NCBI RefSeq assembly: GCF_008367235.1
Contig: NZ_VTZS01000001.1
Span: forward strand, 744,001 to 808,000
DNA: 64,000 nucleotides
Direction: 5' to 3'
Source of the DNA: Pareuzebyella sediminis
GTDB taxonomy: Bacteria > Bacteroidota > Bacteroidia > Flavobacteriales > Flavobacteriaceae
The position numbers and the translations under genes were made by a program. The notes beneath the pieces are model-generated. The model was not told where the DNA came from, made no database searches, and saw nothing but the letters and a program-made list of their open reading frames with translations. Shown here piece by piece: positions 37,666-45,675 of this stretch (the first letter of the stretch is position 1; each line of letters begins with the position of its first letter).

Positions 37666-38011
37666 AATTCAAAAGATATTAAATCAATCTAGCTTATTAA
37701 GATCTTAAATATTATGTACAATAGACCTCAATGTTTAACTTGGCCTCATAAAATTTTGGTCAAAACAATAGGGGAGAGGAGCGTTAAGAATTTTATCCGC
37801 CTCCGACGAGTGAGGCACGAACGAGAGGAAGGCACCTGATGAATACTGGATAAATGTTTTTTAAGTACTTGGACAGACCAACGCCAATGCGCCGGCTGGC
37901 TCCTTAGCTATAAAGGTTTATACAAAAGGTATAGAGAAGTTGGGTGAGTATAGAATCTACAATCAAATAGAGAATTTTGGATAAAACTTTTTAAGAAAAC
38001 ATCGCAATTAA
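37666..38011. other. Intergenic region with possible gene fragment
   Basis: About 345 bases. Bases 37865-37984 (+) read as a protein-like tail (LGQTNANAPAGSLAIKVYT, then GIEKLGEYRIYNQIENFG and stop) with no start, which may be the end of a lost gene. The AAGAATTTTATCCGC stretch at about 37785 resembles sequence at 39180 beside the hairpin units. Confidence 0.4.
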
Positions 38012-39031
38012 TTATACTAAAAAAAACCGATCAACTAATTCTATTTTCTTAATATTAGTTGTTTTTTGATAATCATCATGTGACACAAAGACCTCATACA
38101 GTGCCTGGTAGTACCTTTTACCATCAACGGCATCCATTAACTCTTTAAGTCTATCTTTATTTGATATTATCTGAGAAAAAGCTTTATTTCCTTGCCCATG
38201 TAAATCTGCTACATCGACAATAGTTGAACCTGAAGAATATTTTGTTAACTGATTTGGAACAACTGTAATTAAGAGAAAATCTGAAATTATTCTTCCTGTA
38301 TGAGGGTCGAAAGGTGAAAATATTGGCCCTTTGGCAGCTCCCTTTAATTGATTATCTTCTATAGCTTTTGGCCAAGTTTTTATTTCTTCACCTTCCACGA
38401 ATCTTGAAAAACCGAGTAAATCACCTTTTTCCGGTACCGGAAAATAAAATGACCAACGTGTGCCAATATTTTTGGATGGCTTTATACTAATCTTATTTTC
38501 ATTGAGGAACTTATATCCATGCAGTTCGCAACTTAAATCATTTGAAATTGGACCACCAATTAATAATAAATTCCCTTGTTTTTCAGTGTCTGGCAAACCA
38601 TCATAACCTACAAATAATGCATCCTCTGGTAATTCGGTTAATTTAACTATTTCTCTCGAAGCATGCTTTACATCTGGATGTAAGCCTCCCCATTTAGGGT
38701 GAGTTTGACCTGGATGTAGAGTAATCTTATCCCAAAAATTAAAAACACTTCTGATTTCGGTTTTAGATAAATTTTTATCATCCAAACCTTTATATTCATC
38801 CCAAACTATTGCCGGAACTGTGCCTATCATTGAGCCCAAGAAACCTAAAACTAAGGTGGCTCGATTTTTTCTATAACCTCTGGTTTTCTGTAATTCCTTT
38901 ATTGAGTCTAGACTAATAAATTGTTTATTAAGTTTCTCTCCTTTGAGAATGCCTTTGTTAATATAAGCTCTAACGGTACTCTCGGATACTTTTAAAAATT
39001 CGGCAGCCTGTTTGACGGTAACTTCGGACAT
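38012..39031 (-). CDS. HTH-domain protein of unknown function
   Basis: A 339 aa protein. Residues 1-50 are an excisionase/MerR-like winged helix (TVKQAAEFLKVSESTVRAYI, NKGILKGEKLNKQFISLDSI). The remaining 290 residues are a soluble domain I do not recognise, with FVGYDGLPDTEKQGNLLLIGGPISN, GTRWSFYFPVPEKG, GRIISDFLLITVVP and FVSHDDYQKTTNIKKIELVDRF. Fusion of a DNA-binding head to a large sensor-like domain suggests a ligand-controlled regulator. It has no neighbour on the same strand and sits at the end of the accessory island. Confidence 0.6.
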   Translation of the reverse strand: MSEVTVKQAAEFLKVSESTVRAYINKGILKGEKLNKQFISLDSIKELQKTRGYRKNRATLVLGFLGSMIGTVPAIVWDEYKGLDDKNLSKTEIRSVFNFWDKITLHPGQTHPKWGGLHPDVKHASREIVKLTELPEDALFVGYDGLPDTEKQGNLLLIGGPISNDLSCELHGYKFLNENKISIKPSKNIGTRWSFYFPVPEKGDLLGFSRFVEGEEIKTWPKAIEDNQLKGAAKGPIFSPFDPHTGRIISDFLLITVVPNQLTKYSSGSTIVDVADLHGQGNKAFSQIISNKDRLKELMDAVDGKRYYQALYEVFVSHDDYQKTTNIKKIELVDRFFLV

Positions 39032-39217
39032 ATTATTATCTTTTCCTTAAATATATTTCTTTATTAGGATACCTTTAGAGTATTTAAGATAGAGAATTTT
39101 AAATAACCAGCGCATCTCTTCATTATGTCAAATAGAAATTAAAAAATTTTTCCTTGGAACACGATAGGTAGCAAGTGCTAAGAATTTTACTCGCTACGCC
39201 AACACGCCATCTCGCTC

Positions 39218-39249
39218 ATATTTTAAAGGTCTCAAGACCTTTAAAATAT
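39218..39249. repeat. Hairpin repeat, CTCGCTCA family, unit 2
   Basis: Perfect 15-base arms ATATTTTAAAGGTCT/AGACCTTTAAAATAT around CA, preceded by CTCGCTCA and followed by ACTGCTGTTAGCTGTTGCGG. Confidence 0.85.
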
Positions 39250-39343
39250 ACTGCTGTTAGCTGTTGCGGCAAGCTGACGAGAATGCTGTAGAAAAATTCA
39301 AGGAGACTTTCTACCATACACGCCATCGGCATCAACTCGCTCA

Positions 39344-39374
39344 AAATTCTAAAGATTCTCAATCTTCAGAATTT
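39344..39374. repeat. Hairpin repeat, CTCGCTCA family, unit 3
   Basis: Arms AAATTCTAAAGATT/AATCTTCAGAATTT (one mismatch) around CTC, preceded by CTCGCTCA and followed by ATGCCGTGGTGTTGGC. Confidence 0.8.
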
Positions 39375-39916
39375 ATGCCGTGGTGTTGGCAAGCGATGGA
39401 TAATTGTGTGTAAAATAAATTGTGGTAACAATTTGATTTTATAAAACAATCGAGCGTTTGGCAGCGGCTATTTTACATAATGGCTAATTATAGATACAAA
39501 TCAATTATTTCGCCGTGTGAAGCACACCGCCTAAAAGGCTTCTTGTATACCTGCAAACGAATGCTTAAAGTGTGCAGAATGATCGTGCGGGATTTGACAT
39601 AATAGAATTATAGCCTACGAATGCGGAAGAAACTTGGTATCGCAAAATGCTTTTACATAATATCGGTGCCGATATAAAACACTGCGTGTTGGTTATATCT
39701 GATATTATGCAAAACAGCAAGCTGTACACATTTTGCTACTCATAAGCATTTGTCCTATAATTTATATTATGTAAAATATAATATTTCAAAGGCTGCAACT
39801 CCATCACGCTACTCCTCGCCATTACCAATTCTAAAAAAGGCTTTTTAAATACTCAAATACGAAAACGGAATCGAAATCTGTGCTACGTCCAATAGCACTT
39901 TAGTGCCTCCCGGTGG

Positions 39917-40276
39917 TTAGAAACAGGCGGTTTCGTGGAGTTTGGTGTCGCCCATATAGTTACGTACGGCCTGCGCATACCTCTCAACCTTTTTCAAGTG
40001 GCGTTCCAACTGATCTGAACAATGCTGGACCGAACCGGCTTCGTCGCGCAATGACATTGTAATCTGCCGATTGGCCTCCCGCAACTCCCTCGCTTCCTCC
40101 TTTAAATCGGCCAACTGCTTGAATTGTACATACGTTTTGGGTTCAAAGCTATACGAATGCAGTTTGTCCGTAAACTGGTCGATATCCCGCTCGTTACGTT
40201 CCAAACGTCGTCGCAAAAAAGCCTCGCTCGAAGCGTTCCAAGATCTTATACCAAGCTCATTTTTTATAGTTTCCAT
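39917..40276 (-). CDS. Coiled-coil protein of unknown function (paralogue A)
   Basis: Start at 40276 (METIKNELGIRS) chosen by alignment with its neighbour; a frame continues six codons upstream. The 119 aa product is mainly two long helices with heptad-like Leu/Ile, SYSFEPKTYVQF at the hinge and REANRQITMSLRDE after it. It shares length, hinge (SYxxEPKTYxxF), AxxxxREANRxI and helical plan with the gene at 40463, so they are tandem paralogues. No signal peptide or membrane segment. Family not recognised. Confidence 0.75.
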   Translation of the reverse strand: METIKNELGIRSWNASSEAFLRRRLERNERDIDQFTDKLHSYSFEPKTYVQFKQLADLKEEARELREANRQITMSLRDEAGSVQHCSDQLERHLKKVERYAQAVRNYMGDTKLHETACF

Positions 40277-40462
40277 AGGTTCTTCCCAGAACAACTTGTA
40301 GTTACAAGTTATGATGCAGGTACAAAGATACTTCCCATAAGTATGATATACGTTGAAAACCAGTGATTTAACAAAACCTTTACATTCTCTTCATAAATAC
40401 CAAAAATTCCATGGGATTTGTAAGATCATTCCTGAAAAAAGATGCTAAAAACTAAAGAAAGT

Positions 40463-40801
40463 TCAATGGGCCGCACAATGCGAACGGTACTCTTCCACCC
40501 CTTTGTGCAACCGATGAAAATCGTGGATCTGCTTCAGCGCACGCTCCGCATAGTCATCGATGGTACGCCGATGTTCTCGTATGGCGCTGATGATTTCTCG
40601 ATTGGCATGGCTTAGAGCCTCCAATGCCCTTCTAAGCTTATCGAAGCTTTCAAAAAGACTATACGTCTTGGGTTCATAGCGGTAGGACCGTAATTTGGCC
40701 TGCAGCTGTTCCAGATCTTCCTGGGTACGCTCCAATCGAATCAATAAGGCACCTTTTTCATCTTCGGGACTGTATTGTAGTCGGGGTTCGATTGCTTCCA
40801 T
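40463..40801 (-). CDS. Coiled-coil protein of unknown function (paralogue B)
   Basis: A 112 aa helical protein: LIRLERTQEDLEQLQAKL, SYRYEPKTYSLFESF at the hinge and ALSHANREIISAIREH in the second helix, ending with HxxC-rich KGVEEYRSHCAAH. It matches paralogue A, with which it forms a tandem on the minus strand separated by about 185 bases, so they probably arose by duplication. Function unknown. Confidence 0.75.
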   Translation of the reverse strand: MEAIEPRLQYSPEDEKGALLIRLERTQEDLEQLQAKLRSYRYEPKTYSLFESFDKLRRALEALSHANREIISAIREHRRTIDDYAERALKQIHDFHRLHKGVEEYRSHCAAH

Positions 40802-41089
40802 GGGATATGATTTAAGAGAGTCTTGTAAGAAAAAGCAAGTAGGTCATCTCTAATTTACAAAAAAACATCATATCTGTACCTCATTAATCTACAGATAATC
40901 AGACTTTAACACAATATTTAACTGGCGCTTTAAAAATATTAACAGGAAAAACCTTTTGGGAGTACGATAAAAAACATGGGCATCGCGCTATGACATACCC
41001 CCACTAACACTTTCCATACGCAAAGATTACGCATAAAAAAACCACCGGATACCGGTGGTCTTGACTATGGTTGGTTGCAGTGTTTATCG
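40802..41089. other. Intergenic region with terminator
   Basis: About 290 bases containing a terminator for the gene to its right and AT-rich promoter space for paralogue B. Nothing else is seen. Confidence 0.5.
41034..41060 (-). terminator. Rho-independent terminator
   Basis: On the minus strand ACCACCGG-TAT-CCGGTGGT is followed by TTTTTT, about 30 bases beyond the end of the small secreted protein gene. Confidence 0.88.
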
Positions 41090-41440
41090 TTAGTCCTCGA
41101 ATTCGATCTCAGCCAAGGTCAAGGTCCGTGACAATCGTGCCGAGAAGGGGTTTTTTGCCAAGTCGTTGAGCAACTTTTCACGCTTGCGCTCCGTAATATG
41201 AAGGGTATCGATTATTTCACGTCGAAGCTCCCTCTCGGCCTTATAGGCTTCTTTGAGTTCGACACGCTCTTCGGTACTCAGCACAAGACCGGGCTCGAAA
41301 CGCTCCATGACCGTATATTTGGTCACCTCCATATTTTTTGTGTCGTCTTGTAGCTTTTGTTGGGCAAAGGCGGAGGTACCCGTAATCATGCACAAAAGAC
41401 CCAAGGTCTTCAGGGGGAATTTTTTTATCATCATTTTCAT
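41090..41440 (-). CDS. Small secreted helical protein (A)
   Basis: A 116 aa protein with a signal peptide (MKMMIKKFPLKTLGLLCMITGTSAFA). The mature part is charged and helical (STEERVELKEAYKAERELRREIIDTLHITERKREKLLNDLAKN is one long amphipathic run). It has no cysteines after the signal. A second secreted small protein of similar plan lies about 185 bases upstream on the same strand. No known family recognised. Confidence 0.65.
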   Translation of the reverse strand: MKMMIKKFPLKTLGLLCMITGTSAFAQQKLQDDTKNMEVTKYTVMERFEPGLVLSTEERVELKEAYKAERELRREIIDTLHITERKREKLLNDLAKNPFSARLSRTLTLAEIEFED

Positions 41441-41625
41441 AATAAAGTTGTCTCCTCGCTAAGATAAACCAATTATGAAAAAAATCACATTCTAGCCTAT
41501 TCGGAGGCTGTTGACCGAGCAAACAATTCGTTTAATCGAAATCTTGGCCCGCCTCGTTTTTAACAGCGACCGTTTACCCCTCGAAAACGTTTTTCACCGA
41601 TTTTTTGTACTAGGGGTCCTGCCCC

Positions 41626-42006
41626 TTATTTTTTTACCGTCACCTGTACGGGCTGCAGCACGGGCTGAACCTTTAGGTATTGGCGTAGTTGTCGACGGGT
41701 CAGTATCGTGCCCATCTCATTGGCCTCTTGTTCCGCCAGATCGGCAAGCAAAAACAGCTTGTCTTCGGTGGTAATATTCATGCGCTTGATGTCCTGCCGT
41801 CGCAAAAGAAACTCGGTCACCTTTTTTTCAAACAACAAGGTCTGCTCGCCGGTCATTACTAATTCGGGCTGGTATTTTTGGGTCAGTTCCTTGGCCTTGG
41901 CCTCGGTCTGCGGGTCGGCATCCTGAAAAAAAGTGTCTTGGGCCACTGCCGGGGACGAAAACAAGGCTACTAAAAGAAGTGCTGTAAAGAAAGTTTTGTA
42001 ATTCAT
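41626..42006 (-). CDS. Small secreted helical protein (B)
   Basis: I take the start at 42006 (MNYKTFFTALLLVALFSSPAVAQD), which makes a clear signal peptide and a 126 aa product. The mature part repeats the style of protein A: an ELVMTGEQTLLFEKKVTEFL helix, then LADLAEQEANEMGTILTRRQL, as in A's ELKEAYKAERELRREI and LLNDLAKN. Both may be periplasmic regulators of the Spy/CpxP kind or precursors of such proteins, but that is a guess from size and helix content. Confidence 0.65.
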   Translation of the reverse strand: MNYKTFFTALLLVALFSSPAVAQDTFFQDADPQTEAKAKELTQKYQPELVMTGEQTLLFEKKVTEFLLRRQDIKRMNITTEDKLFLLADLAEQEANEMGTILTRRQLRQYLKVQPVLQPVQVTVKK

Positions 42007-42216
42007 AATAGTGTATTCGTGTTGTAAATGGGAGGCGGCGAGAAGCGCCCCTACCCGTTCGTTTGAGATGATACCTTCAATATACAAAATCGGGGCGACC
42101 TATGCCCTATCCCGTATCGATACTATCAAAAACCACCCCGAATGGGTCAATCCGAAACTTTAAAAAATATCTAAAAAGCTATAAAATGATTACCTTCACG
42201 CCTTCAAAAATGTGCT

Positions 42217-43173
42217 ATGTGGGTATGGATTCTTTTTATCGCGCTGATCGTCGTTTTCTTGGCTCTCGACCTCGGTGTTTTCAACAAACATGACCATGTT
42301 ATCCGCAGTAAGGAAGCCGGTATTTGGACGGCCATTTGGGTCACGGTCGCCCTTTCGTTCAGTGGGGTCATTTATTGGTTATTTTCCGGTGACCTTGTGG
42401 ACAACCCTACGGGGCTGTCGCCCGATACGGCGGTACTCAAATATATTACGGGCTATTTGATCGAGCTTTCGCTCAGTATCGACAACGTATTCGTCATCGC
42501 CGTCATTTTTTCCGCCTTTAAAATTCCACCGATGTATCAGCACCGGGTCTTGTTCTGGGGCATTCTGGGCGCCATCGTCTTTCGGGGCCTCATGATCGTT
42601 TTTGGCGTCGCCCTGATCAACAAGTTCGATTGGATCATCTACGTATTCGGGGTCTTCCTGCTGTACACGGCCTATAAAATGTTGAAATCTGACGACCATG
42701 AATTCGACCCGAAGCAATCCTGGGTATTTCGGCAGATCAAAAAACTCTATCCCATCACTAGTGCGATCAAAGGGCATGATTTTTTTATCAGGCGCATGGG
42801 CGTCAAGGCGGCCACTCCCCTTTTTATGGCCCTCGTTATCATAGAGCTTACCGATGTGCTCTTTGCATTGGACAGTATTCCGGCCATATTGGCCATTACC
42901 TCGGATCCTTTTTTGGTGTTCAGCTCGAACATTCTGGCCATCCTAGGGCTACGGTCGATGTATTTCTTGATTTCAAGGATGCTGCAGAAGTTTCGCTACA
43001 TCAACTATAGTCTGGTGGTCATTCTGGCCTTCGTGGGTCTTAAAATGCTGTTCTCGCATGAAATAGAGCTGCCTGAATGGGTATCCCTGGCCGTTATTTC
43101 ATTCTCCTTGGTGGCCGGTATTGTCGCATCGCTGTTAATTTCCGAAAAAGAAGAAGAGGTCCCCGCAGAATAG
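42217..43173 (+). CDS. alx: TerC/Alx family membrane protein
   Basis: A 318 aa protein with about nine membrane helices. The family hallmarks are the acidic motifs ELSLSIDNVFVIAVIFSAF and IELTDVLFALDSIPAILAIT, which line the metal-transport path. The start MWVWILFIALIVVFLALDLGVFN is the usual Alx start. Members export Mn2+ or protect against tellurite or alkaline stress. It is convergent with the biosynthetic operon: its stop codon is one base from the stop of the operon's last gene, with no terminator between them. Confidence 0.92.
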   Translation: MWVWILFIALIVVFLALDLGVFNKHDHVIRSKEAGIWTAIWVTVALSFSGVIYWLFSGDLVDNPTGLSPDTAVLKYITGYLIELSLSIDNVFVIAVIFSAFKIPPMYQHRVLFWGILGAIVFRGLMIVFGVALINKFDWIIYVFGVFLLYTAYKMLKSDDHEFDPKQSWVFRQIKKLYPITSAIKGHDFFIRRMGVKAATPLFMALVIIELTDVLFALDSIPAILAITSDPFLVFSSNILAILGLRSMYFLISRMLQKFRYINYSLVVILAFVGLKMLFSHEIELPEWVSLAVISFSLVAGIVASLLISEKEEEVPAE

Positions 43174-43174
43174 G

Positions 43175-43615
43175 TTAGTTCTCCGCATCGGTACGCTGGA
43201 ACAGTATCCGGTAGATTTTTCCGACCCCCCAATTGCCCAACGGAAAGTAGAGCGCGAAGAACAGTGCCATGGCCAAGGCAAAATTTCGTATGCCGAAAAA
43301 CTCCTCGATCATGTTCCCGGGATATGCATAGGACGTCTCAAAAAAATACCCCCCGAACTCCAACAGGCCCATGGCAACGAGTCCATAGGCATACTGCATG
43401 TGGTAGGGCAAACGGCGCAGCAGCATCGAAATAGGTACCATATACACGATGTAACAGGTGATGACCTGCCACCAGTAGGTGAACTTTGCGATTTCCAGTT
43501 GTGTGCCGAACCAATTCATAAAAAGGCCCCAAATAAAATACACGATGCAATAGGTGGCGATAAGCTTTCGATCGACCTGCAACTGCGCTTTGGCCCATGT
43601 CAAAAAATCGTTCAT
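43175..43615 (-). CDS. Small four-helix membrane protein, last gene of the polyketide/lipid operon
   Basis: A 146 aa protein with four membrane helices (about 18-38, 47-65, 75-93 and 106-126) and a charged C-terminus (YRILFQRTDAEN). It starts two bases after the stop of the acyl carrier protein gene, so it is clearly part of the operon. I recognise no family. Residues such as GNMIEEFFGIRNFALAMAL between helices 3 and 4 could face a lipid substrate. A role in membrane handling of the product is inferred from position only. Confidence 0.75.
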   Translation of the reverse strand: MNDFLTWAKAQLQVDRKLIATYCIVYFIWGLFMNWFGTQLEIAKFTYWWQVITCYIVYMVPISMLLRRLPYHMQYAYGLVAMGLLEFGGYFFETSYAYPGNMIEEFFGIRNFALAMALFFALYFPLGNWGVGKIYRILFQRTDAEN

Positions 43616-43617
43616 AC

Positions 43618-43872
43618 CTAAGACCTCGTTAGTTTGGCATCGATGATCTTAAGGGCATCCTCCACGGTCTTCATGCCGTCCATATCGTCATTTTCAAGGA
43701 GAATATCGAATTCATCCTCGACGTCGAGCACGATGTCCACCAAATTGGCGGAATTGATATTGAGTTCATCCAAAAAATAGCTTTTTAAGGTGATATCGTT
43801 CACCGATACATCTTCGGGAAGGTATATCGAAACGATTTCTTTGAGTTTTTGGTACCGTGCTTCTTGAGACAT
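43618..43872 (-). CDS. Acyl carrier protein of the polyketide/lipid operon
   Basis: An 84 aa acidic four-helix protein of ACP size. The phosphopantetheine site is Ser41 in ELNINSANLVDI, which aligns with the DLGINSLDLVEL form of carrier proteins rather than with the DSLDTVE of the fatty acid ACP. It therefore looks like a dedicated carrier. It lies 54 bases after the ketosynthase gene and two bases before the membrane protein gene. It should carry the growing acyl chain for the neighbouring ketosynthase, dehydratase and reductase. Confidence 0.9.
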   Translation of the reverse strand: MSQEARYQKLKEIVSIYLPEDVSVNDITLKSYFLDELNINSANLVDIVLDVEDEFDILLENDDMDGMKTVEDALKIIDAKLTRS

Positions 43873-43926
43873 GTGTATCGTAGGGTTGAAAAGTTAGCAT
43901 GCATCGTGCGATAGCGTTTTATCGCA

Positions 43927-45195
43927 CTAATAGCGCTTAAAAATAATACAGGCATTGACATCACCAAAACCAAAACTCGCTTTTGCTAAAATTTCTGTAC
44001 GATGTGCCCGGGTTTTTTGGGGAATATAGTTCGAATCTACCATTTTTTCGATATCGGGATGTAAGTCTTCGGCATTCATAGTACCGAATACCTTGTTTTC
44101 CTTGAATTGTAAGACCGAAGCGACACACTCGATACTGCCCGCGGCCGCCAAACAATGGCCAATGGCCCCTTTAAAGGAATTGATCAACGGGAAGTGCTTG
44201 CCCGAGCGGCCAAGGGCTTTTGCCCAATTCTCGATTTCAAGGGCATCTTTAGTAGTCGCGGTCAAATGTCCGTTGACCGTATCTATGTCCGAGGGTCCGA
44301 TACCGGCATGGGCCACCGCTTGTTGAATACACCGTTGTACGGCCTCGCTGTTCGGGGCCGTCATCGAGCCACCCCCCCGTTGGCCTCCACTGTTCACGGC
44401 ACCACCGAGCACTTCGGCATAAATGTGGGCCCCACGAGCCGTTGCGCTCTCGAGGGATTCGAGCACCATGGCCCCTGCCCCACTCCCCGGTACAAAGCCA
44501 GAGGCGGAAGCACTCATCGGCCGACTGGCCGCTTCGGGGCGGTCATTATAATTTCTGGGAAGGATCCGCATGGCATCAAAACCGCCCCACACGTACGGAC
44601 CGCTATCGCTACAGCTACCGGTAAGCATCCGTTCCGCCTGTCCCGACGCTATACGTTCAAACGCCATCAGTATACCTTCCGTTCCCGTGGTACAGGCCGA
44701 TGAATTGGTCGTCACTTGGTTACCGCATCCTAACATACCGCCCAAATACGCGCTGACACCGCTCGCCATGGTCTGCAAGACGACCGTACTGCCCAACCGC
44801 CGCACGTTCTTGGCATCGACCTTCAGAATGGCCTCCCGAAACTTGTCCACCCCGAGCGTGCCCGTTCCGAAAATAATGCCGCTATCCCAATCGGGCGCAT
44901 CCGCTTGCCCCTCGGACAACCCGGCATCTTGCCACGCGTCTTTTCCTGCCAATACCCCGTATACGATTCCCGTGGCGTTCATATCACGTAACTGTAAGGG
45001 CGTAAAATACTCTGGTAAGCGATTTTCAGGAATTTGGGGCTGCCCGGCAATCTGGCAGGCGAACTCCAAGGCTTTGAGCTGCGGCATAAAGCGAATCCCG
45101 CTGAGACCCTCGTCCATGGCCTTAGTAAAAGCAGGGAGACCGACTCCGTTCGGGGCACAGACCCCTAATCCTGTGACTACAACGCGTCTAGCCAT
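43927..45195 (-). CDS. Beta-ketoacyl-ACP synthase (FabF-like) of the polyketide/lipid operon
   Basis: I take the start at 45195 (MARRVVVTGLGVCAPNG), or two codons earlier at 45201, since the longer open frame lies inside the preceding gene; the product is 422 aa. The catalytic triad is complete: Cys168 in NSSACTTG, His310 in VNGHLTATTKD and His347 in GAIGHCLAAAG. It would elongate acyl chains on the operon's carrier protein. Its start overlaps the end of the dehydratase gene by eight bases, so the two are translationally coupled. Confidence 0.92.
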   Translation of the reverse strand: MARRVVVTGLGVCAPNGVGLPAFTKAMDEGLSGIRFMPQLKALEFACQIAGQPQIPENRLPEYFTPLQLRDMNATGIVYGVLAGKDAWQDAGLSEGQADAPDWDSGIIFGTGTLGVDKFREAILKVDAKNVRRLGSTVVLQTMASGVSAYLGGMLGCGNQVTTNSSACTTGTEGILMAFERIASGQAERMLTGSCSDSGPYVWGGFDAMRILPRNYNDRPEAASRPMSASASGFVPGSGAGAMVLESLESATARGAHIYAEVLGGAVNSGGQRGGGSMTAPNSEAVQRCIQQAVAHAGIGPSDIDTVNGHLTATTKDALEIENWAKALGRSGKHFPLINSFKGAIGHCLAAAGSIECVASVLQFKENKVFGTMNAEDLHPDIEKMVDSNYIPQKTRAHRTEILAKASFGFGDVNACIIFKRY

Positions 45196-45640
45196 GGTCA
45201 TCGGCTTTAAGCATTCCGGCAATAGTTCCTTTACAGACCAGCTGTTGCTGCTCATTGTGCATCTGTACCGTGCATTTGAGTTTATGAAAGCGATAATACA
45301 CCTTCTTTGAGCTTACGATTACCTTTTCCGGCGGAAATACAGGTAGCAGAAACTCCATATCCGTACTGCTGAGGGCGATTTTCGGATGCGCATCGCGCAA
45401 GGACTTCTCCTGCTGCAATAAATGAAGTCCCAAACATACCAGGCCGATCTGGGCACAGCATTCGGTCAACAACACCCCGGGTGTTACGGGATGTCCTTTG
45501 AAATGCCCTTGGTAAAAAGAAGCCTCGGGTGAAAACGTATAGCATCCCTTGGCTCCGTCATCGGTCACTTCCAGCAACTCATCCACAAATAAAAATGGTT
45601 GATCGTAAGGAAGTTGTGTGATAATATCTTTATAATTCAT
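45188..45640 (-). CDS. FabZ-like hotdog dehydratase of the polyketide/lipid operon
   Basis: A 150 aa hotdog-fold protein. The FabZ motif HFPGxPxMPGVLxxEAxAQ is represented by GHFKGHPVTPGVLLTECCAQ, keeping the catalytic histidine and glutamate. It should dehydrate 3-hydroxyacyl-ACP. It lies 35 bases after the reductase gene and overlaps the ketosynthase gene by eight bases. Thioesterase activity is an alternative for the hotdog fold but the motif favours dehydratase. Confidence 0.88.
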   Translation of the reverse strand: MNYKDIITQLPYDQPFLFVDELLEVTDDGAKGCYTFSPEASFYQGHFKGHPVTPGVLLTECCAQIGLVCLGLHLLQQEKSLRDAHPKIALSSTDMEFLLPVFPPEKVIVSSKKVYYRFHKLKCTVQMHNEQQQLVCKGTIAGMLKADDHG

Positions 45641-45675
45641 TGAAGTATTATTTTAGCACACCTGTGTATAACTTA

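Larger units (their letters stand above)
39122..39776. repeat. Cluster of six TTTKACATAAT boxes
   Basis: Forward copies: 39471-39481 (TTTTACATAAT), 39593-39603 (TTTGACATAAT) and 39651-39661 (TTTTACATAAT). Reverse copies: 39122-39132 (ATTATGTCAAA), 39704-39714 (ATTATGCAAAA, one change) and 39766-39776 (ATTATGTAAAA). Forward copies sit in the middle and reverse copies at the two ends. Several are followed by further short inverted sequences such as ATCGGTGCCGAT. Confidence 0.7.
39032..39916. other. Non-coding AT-rich region with hairpins and repeated boxes
   Basis: About 885 bases without a supported gene. It has two hairpin units of the CTCGCTCA family (39218 and 39344) and six copies of a TTTKACATAAT box, four in the first orientation class counted by strand below. 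No tRNA or known RNA fold is evident, but a structured RNA or a recombination site is possible. Confidence 0.6.

Noticed and set aside
39032-39916. Possible CRISPR array or tRNA in the repeat-rich gene-free region
   Set aside because: The repeats are too short, too unevenly spaced and in both orientations, and no tRNA cloverleaf is visible.
44155-45310. Long plus-strand frames inside the ketosynthase gene
   Set aside because: They lie opposite a well-supported gene with complete catalytic residues and show no family pattern of their own.
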